Assembly: GCA_021815655.1 (NCBI GenBank)
Contig: JAKAGJ010000036.1
Span: 1 to 9,685, forward strand
DNA length: 9,685 nucleotides
Direction: 5' to 3'
Source: Deltaproteobacteria bacterium
Lineage (GTDB): Bacteria > Desulfobacterota > Desulfarculia > Desulfarculales > Desulfarculaceae
The notes below the pieces were generated by a model. That model did not search any database. It saw only the letters and a list, made by a program, of their open reading frames with translations, and was not told where the DNA came from. The position numbers and the translations under genes were made by a program. Positions within the stretch are counted from its first letter, which is position 1; every line of letters starts with the position of its first letter. Shown here piece by piece: positions 6,876 through 9,685 of the stretch.

Positions 6876-7996
6876 GCCTGGCCTCCCTTCTGGCTATCGC
6901 TGTCTTTTGCCGGCGCGGCGGCCGGCCCCGCCAGACGGCGGGTCTTGCTGAAAAGCCGGCCCAGCCCGGCGGCCAGGCCGGCCACCGGGGCGATAGCCAG
7001 GGCCAGGGTCAGGTTTTGGGCGTCGCCCATGCTGTTCTTCACCAGCCCCATGGCTGGCCGTCCCAGGTTGCCGGGCTCTGGCGGGCGTCCGGCGGCCTGG
7101 GCGTCGGCGCGCTCCTTGTGGGCCTTGGCCTGGTGGTCCTTGAGCAGGGCGGCGTTTATCTCGCGGAAGGGCAGCGGCGCCACATAGATGGTATTGGTGC
7201 CGCCATTCTCCTCCAAACCGTAGACATAATCCCGCCACCGCTCTGGCGAGGCGCCGTCCTTGGCGGCCATGTCACGGGCCAGGGCCTGGGCCTGGGCCGC
7301 CTGGGCGGACCGGGGAGCGATGCTCTGCACCTGCTGGGGGCACTCCGCCAGGCAGCGCGGGGCCTGGCCCTTCCGCAAAAGCGGCAGACAGCGGTGGCAC
7401 TTGAACATCACGCCGTTACCCACGTACTGGGGCAGCAGGTTCAGGTACAGTCCCACGCCGGACTGGCGCTGGGGTATGTGCCAGGGGCAGACGTTCTTGC
7501 ACTTGGCCCCGCCCAGGCAGATCTCCGGGTCGATGTGCACCACGCCGCTTTTCTCGTCCTGGCAGGCGCCAAAGGGGCAGAGGTCGGCGCAGGGGGCGTT
7601 TTGGCAATGCATGCAGCGCCGGGGCAGGTGCAGCTCCACCCGGCGGCCGGCGTGCTCCACCTCCAGGTGCTCCACGTACAGAAAGTTGTAGGGCGTGAGC
7701 CGGTCCCGCACCTGCTTGCGGCCGGACCAGTCCTCCGTGGGCACCCGCGCCGGCAGGGAGCGGGGTATGGGTTGCACCGGGTCGGGCAGGTCGGCCTGCC
7801 ACTGATCGCGGCAGGCGTCCACGCAGGCCTCGCAGCCGATGCACTTGCTCAGGTCCAGCAGGGTGCACAGGTCCTGGTCAGACTGTCCCGCCGGAGCGGC
7901 CAGGGCCGCGGGCAGGGCCAGGCCGGAGACGGCCAAGCCGGCGGCCGCGGCCAACCCGCCCGTGAGAAACCCGCGCCTTGAAATGTCAGGGGCCAT
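6872..7996 (-). CDS. Tat-exported, membrane-anchored multi-cluster ferredoxin subunit
   Basis: This 374-residue electron-transfer protein is of the HybA/DmsB-like class. The N-terminus carries a twin-arginine signal (SRRGFL, residues 6-11) and hydrophobic region, so it folds before export to the periplasm. Four cysteine groups follow: C52-x2-C55-x2-C58-x3-C62; C128-x2-C131-x4-C136-x3-C140P; C160-x5-C166-x3-C170P; and C200-x2-C203-x11-C215-x3-C219P. The third group has only three cysteines, with glycine (G163) where a second is usual, so one cluster may be [3Fe-4S] or have another ligand; C44 is a spare cysteine. A likely C-terminal anchor helix lies at about 328-346. GAGGAG is 8 nt before the ATG. 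It is the first gene of a two-gene operon with the cytochrome b-like protein. No molybdopterin, hydrogenase or other catalytic subunit is encoded next to it. Confidence 0.88.
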   Translation of the reverse strand: MAPDISRRGFLTGGLAAAAGLAVSGLALPAALAAPAGQSDQDLCTLLDLSKCIGCEACVDACRDQWQADLPDPVQPIPRSLPARVPTEDWSGRKQVRDRLTPYNFLYVEHLEVEHAGRRVELHLPRRCMHCQNAPCADLCPFGACQDEKSGVVHIDPEICLGGAKCKNVCPWHIPQRQSGVGLYLNLLPQYVGNGVMFKCHRCLPLLRKGQAPRCLAECPQQVQSIAPRSAQAAQAQALARDMAAKDGASPERWRDYVYGLEENGGTNTIYVAPLPFREINAALLKDHQAKAHKERADAQAAGRPPEPGNLGRPAMGLVKNSMGDAQNLTLALAIAPVAGLAAGLGRLFSKTRRLAGPAAAPAKDSDSQKGGQA

Positions 7997-8059
7997 GTTG
8001 GCAACTCCTCAATTAGCCAGGGCCACGGGGGCACGATCGCCCCTCTTTCCCGGCAGAAA

Positions 8060-8074
8060 GCAAGGCCCGTGCCG
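8060..8074 (-). promoter_or_regulatory. Sigma54 (-24/-12) promoter of the iron-sulfur/cytochrome b-like operon
   Basis: The minus strand reads CGGCACGGGCCTTGC, matching the -24/-12 consensus TGGCAC-N5-TTGC at all but the first position. The start should fall near 8048, leaving a leader of about 50 nt with GAGGAG before the ATG at 7996. A sigma54 activator is encoded immediately upstream on the same strand, which strongly supports the call. Confidence 0.78.
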
Positions 8075-8088
8075 ACAAGGGCCGTCAG

Positions 8089-8117
8089 ATTATTATGCTT
8101 TGTAAACAGCGTGTTAA
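8089..8117 (-). promoter_or_regulatory. Possible second, sigma70-type promoter in tandem
   Basis: On the minus strand TTAACA (8117-8112) and AATAAT (8094-8089) are 17 nt apart, each matching five of six consensus positions. It lies just upstream of the sigma54 promoter and could give basal expression. The TTAACA may instead be a regulator half-site, since the same core occurs in the repeats at 8147-8178 and 9584-9608. Confidence 0.35.
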
Positions 8118-8146
8118 TCGCGCAGGCCTCGGGAGAGGGCTCGCGC

Positions 8147-8177
8147 GCTTAACGCTTAACGTGTTTCCTGCGTTAAG

Positions 8178-8178
<1 letters not shown>
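8147..8178. promoter_or_regulatory. CGTTAAG repeats, candidate upstream activating sites
   Basis: GCTTAACGC (8147-8155) and GCGTTAAGC (8170-8178) form a perfect 9-bp inverted repeat. A further overlapping copy of GCTTAACG lies at 8154-8161, so CTTAACG occurs twice in direct orientation and once inverted. The cluster starts at the very end of the activator gene and is about 75-105 bp upstream of the -24 element, the normal placing for binding sites of a sigma54 activator. Confidence 0.6.
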
Positions 8179-9563
<1,385 letters not shown>

Positions 9564-9583
9564 GCCGGCCCCCTGCTAATGTC

Positions 9584-9608
9584 CCATGTTAACTGAACGT
9601 TAACATGG
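9584..9608. promoter_or_regulatory. Perfect 10-bp inverted repeat upstream of the activator gene (operator)
   Basis: CCATGTTAAC (9584-9593) and GTTAACATGG (9599-9608) are perfect reverse complements separated by TGAAC. The palindrome lies 21 bp upstream of the GTG start, where the activator's promoter should be; a weak TTGAGT with 17-nt spacing to TAACGT overlaps it. It shares the GTTAA core with the repeats at 8147-8178, so autoregulation is possible. The remaining bases to the window end (9609-9685) hold no gene; GCATAAT occurs twice there (9653-9659 and 9679-9685) without a matching -35 element. Confidence 0.6.
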
Positions 9609-9685
9609 TGGGGGCCTCAACTCAAGGCCATGGGCAACTATTGGTTATCACCGCATAATTTTGCCGGCCTCCCAGGGGGCATAAT

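Noticed and set aside
9658..9673. Second -24/-12-like element (CGGCAAAATTATGC on the minus strand) upstream of the activator gene
   Set aside because: The spacing between GG and GC is one base short of the strict sigma54 requirement.

Overview
This is a GC-rich window with strongly G/C-ending codons. It holds eight protein genes, seven of them on the minus strand. The mix of families (sigma54 activator with a cysteine-rich PAS domain, Tat-exported multi-cluster ferredoxin with a small cytochrome b-like partner, DUF362 ferredoxin, DUF3047, HAMP-less chemoreceptor) suggests an anaerobic Desulfobacterota/deltaproteobacterium, perhaps Desulfarculales-like. That placement is inference from gene content, not from a marker alignment.

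Left part (1-3127): the N-terminal two thirds of lepA (elongation factor 4) runs off the left edge on the minus strand. A chemoreceptor gene is transcribed divergently from it, with recognisable promoters in the shared 292-bp gap. Behind the chemoreceptor lie GC-rich hairpins and a short block that may be a remnant of a group II intron leader (weak call).

Middle part (3128-6386): four minus-strand genes read in the order DUF362/2x[4Fe-4S] protein, a 69-residue cysteine-containing protein, an exported DUF3047 protein and an MBL-fold hydrolase. The first three are packed with a 1-nt gap and a TGATG stop-start overlap, so they look like one translationally coupled operon. A sigma70-type promoter and an inverted repeat overlapping its predicted start site lie at 6225-6284. 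The 69-residue protein matches no family I recognise.

Right part (6283-9685): a self-contained regulatory and electron-transfer module. A PAS-AAA+-Fis activator gene (GTG start) is followed by a 181-bp gap with CGTTAAG repeats (candidate upstream activating sites) and a near-consensus -24/-12 sigma54 promoter. That promoter drives a two-gene operon (ATGA overlap) encoding a Tat-exported, membrane-anchored iron-sulfur protein and a four-helix cytochrome b-like protein, closed by an intrinsic terminator. A perfect 10-bp inverted repeat lies directly upstream of the activator gene. The simplest reading is that the activator senses a redox or ligand signal through its cysteine-rich PAS domain and switches on a periplasm-facing electron-transfer pair; no catalytic subunit is encoded in this window.

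No rRNA, tRNA, CRISPR array, transposase or integrase was seen.
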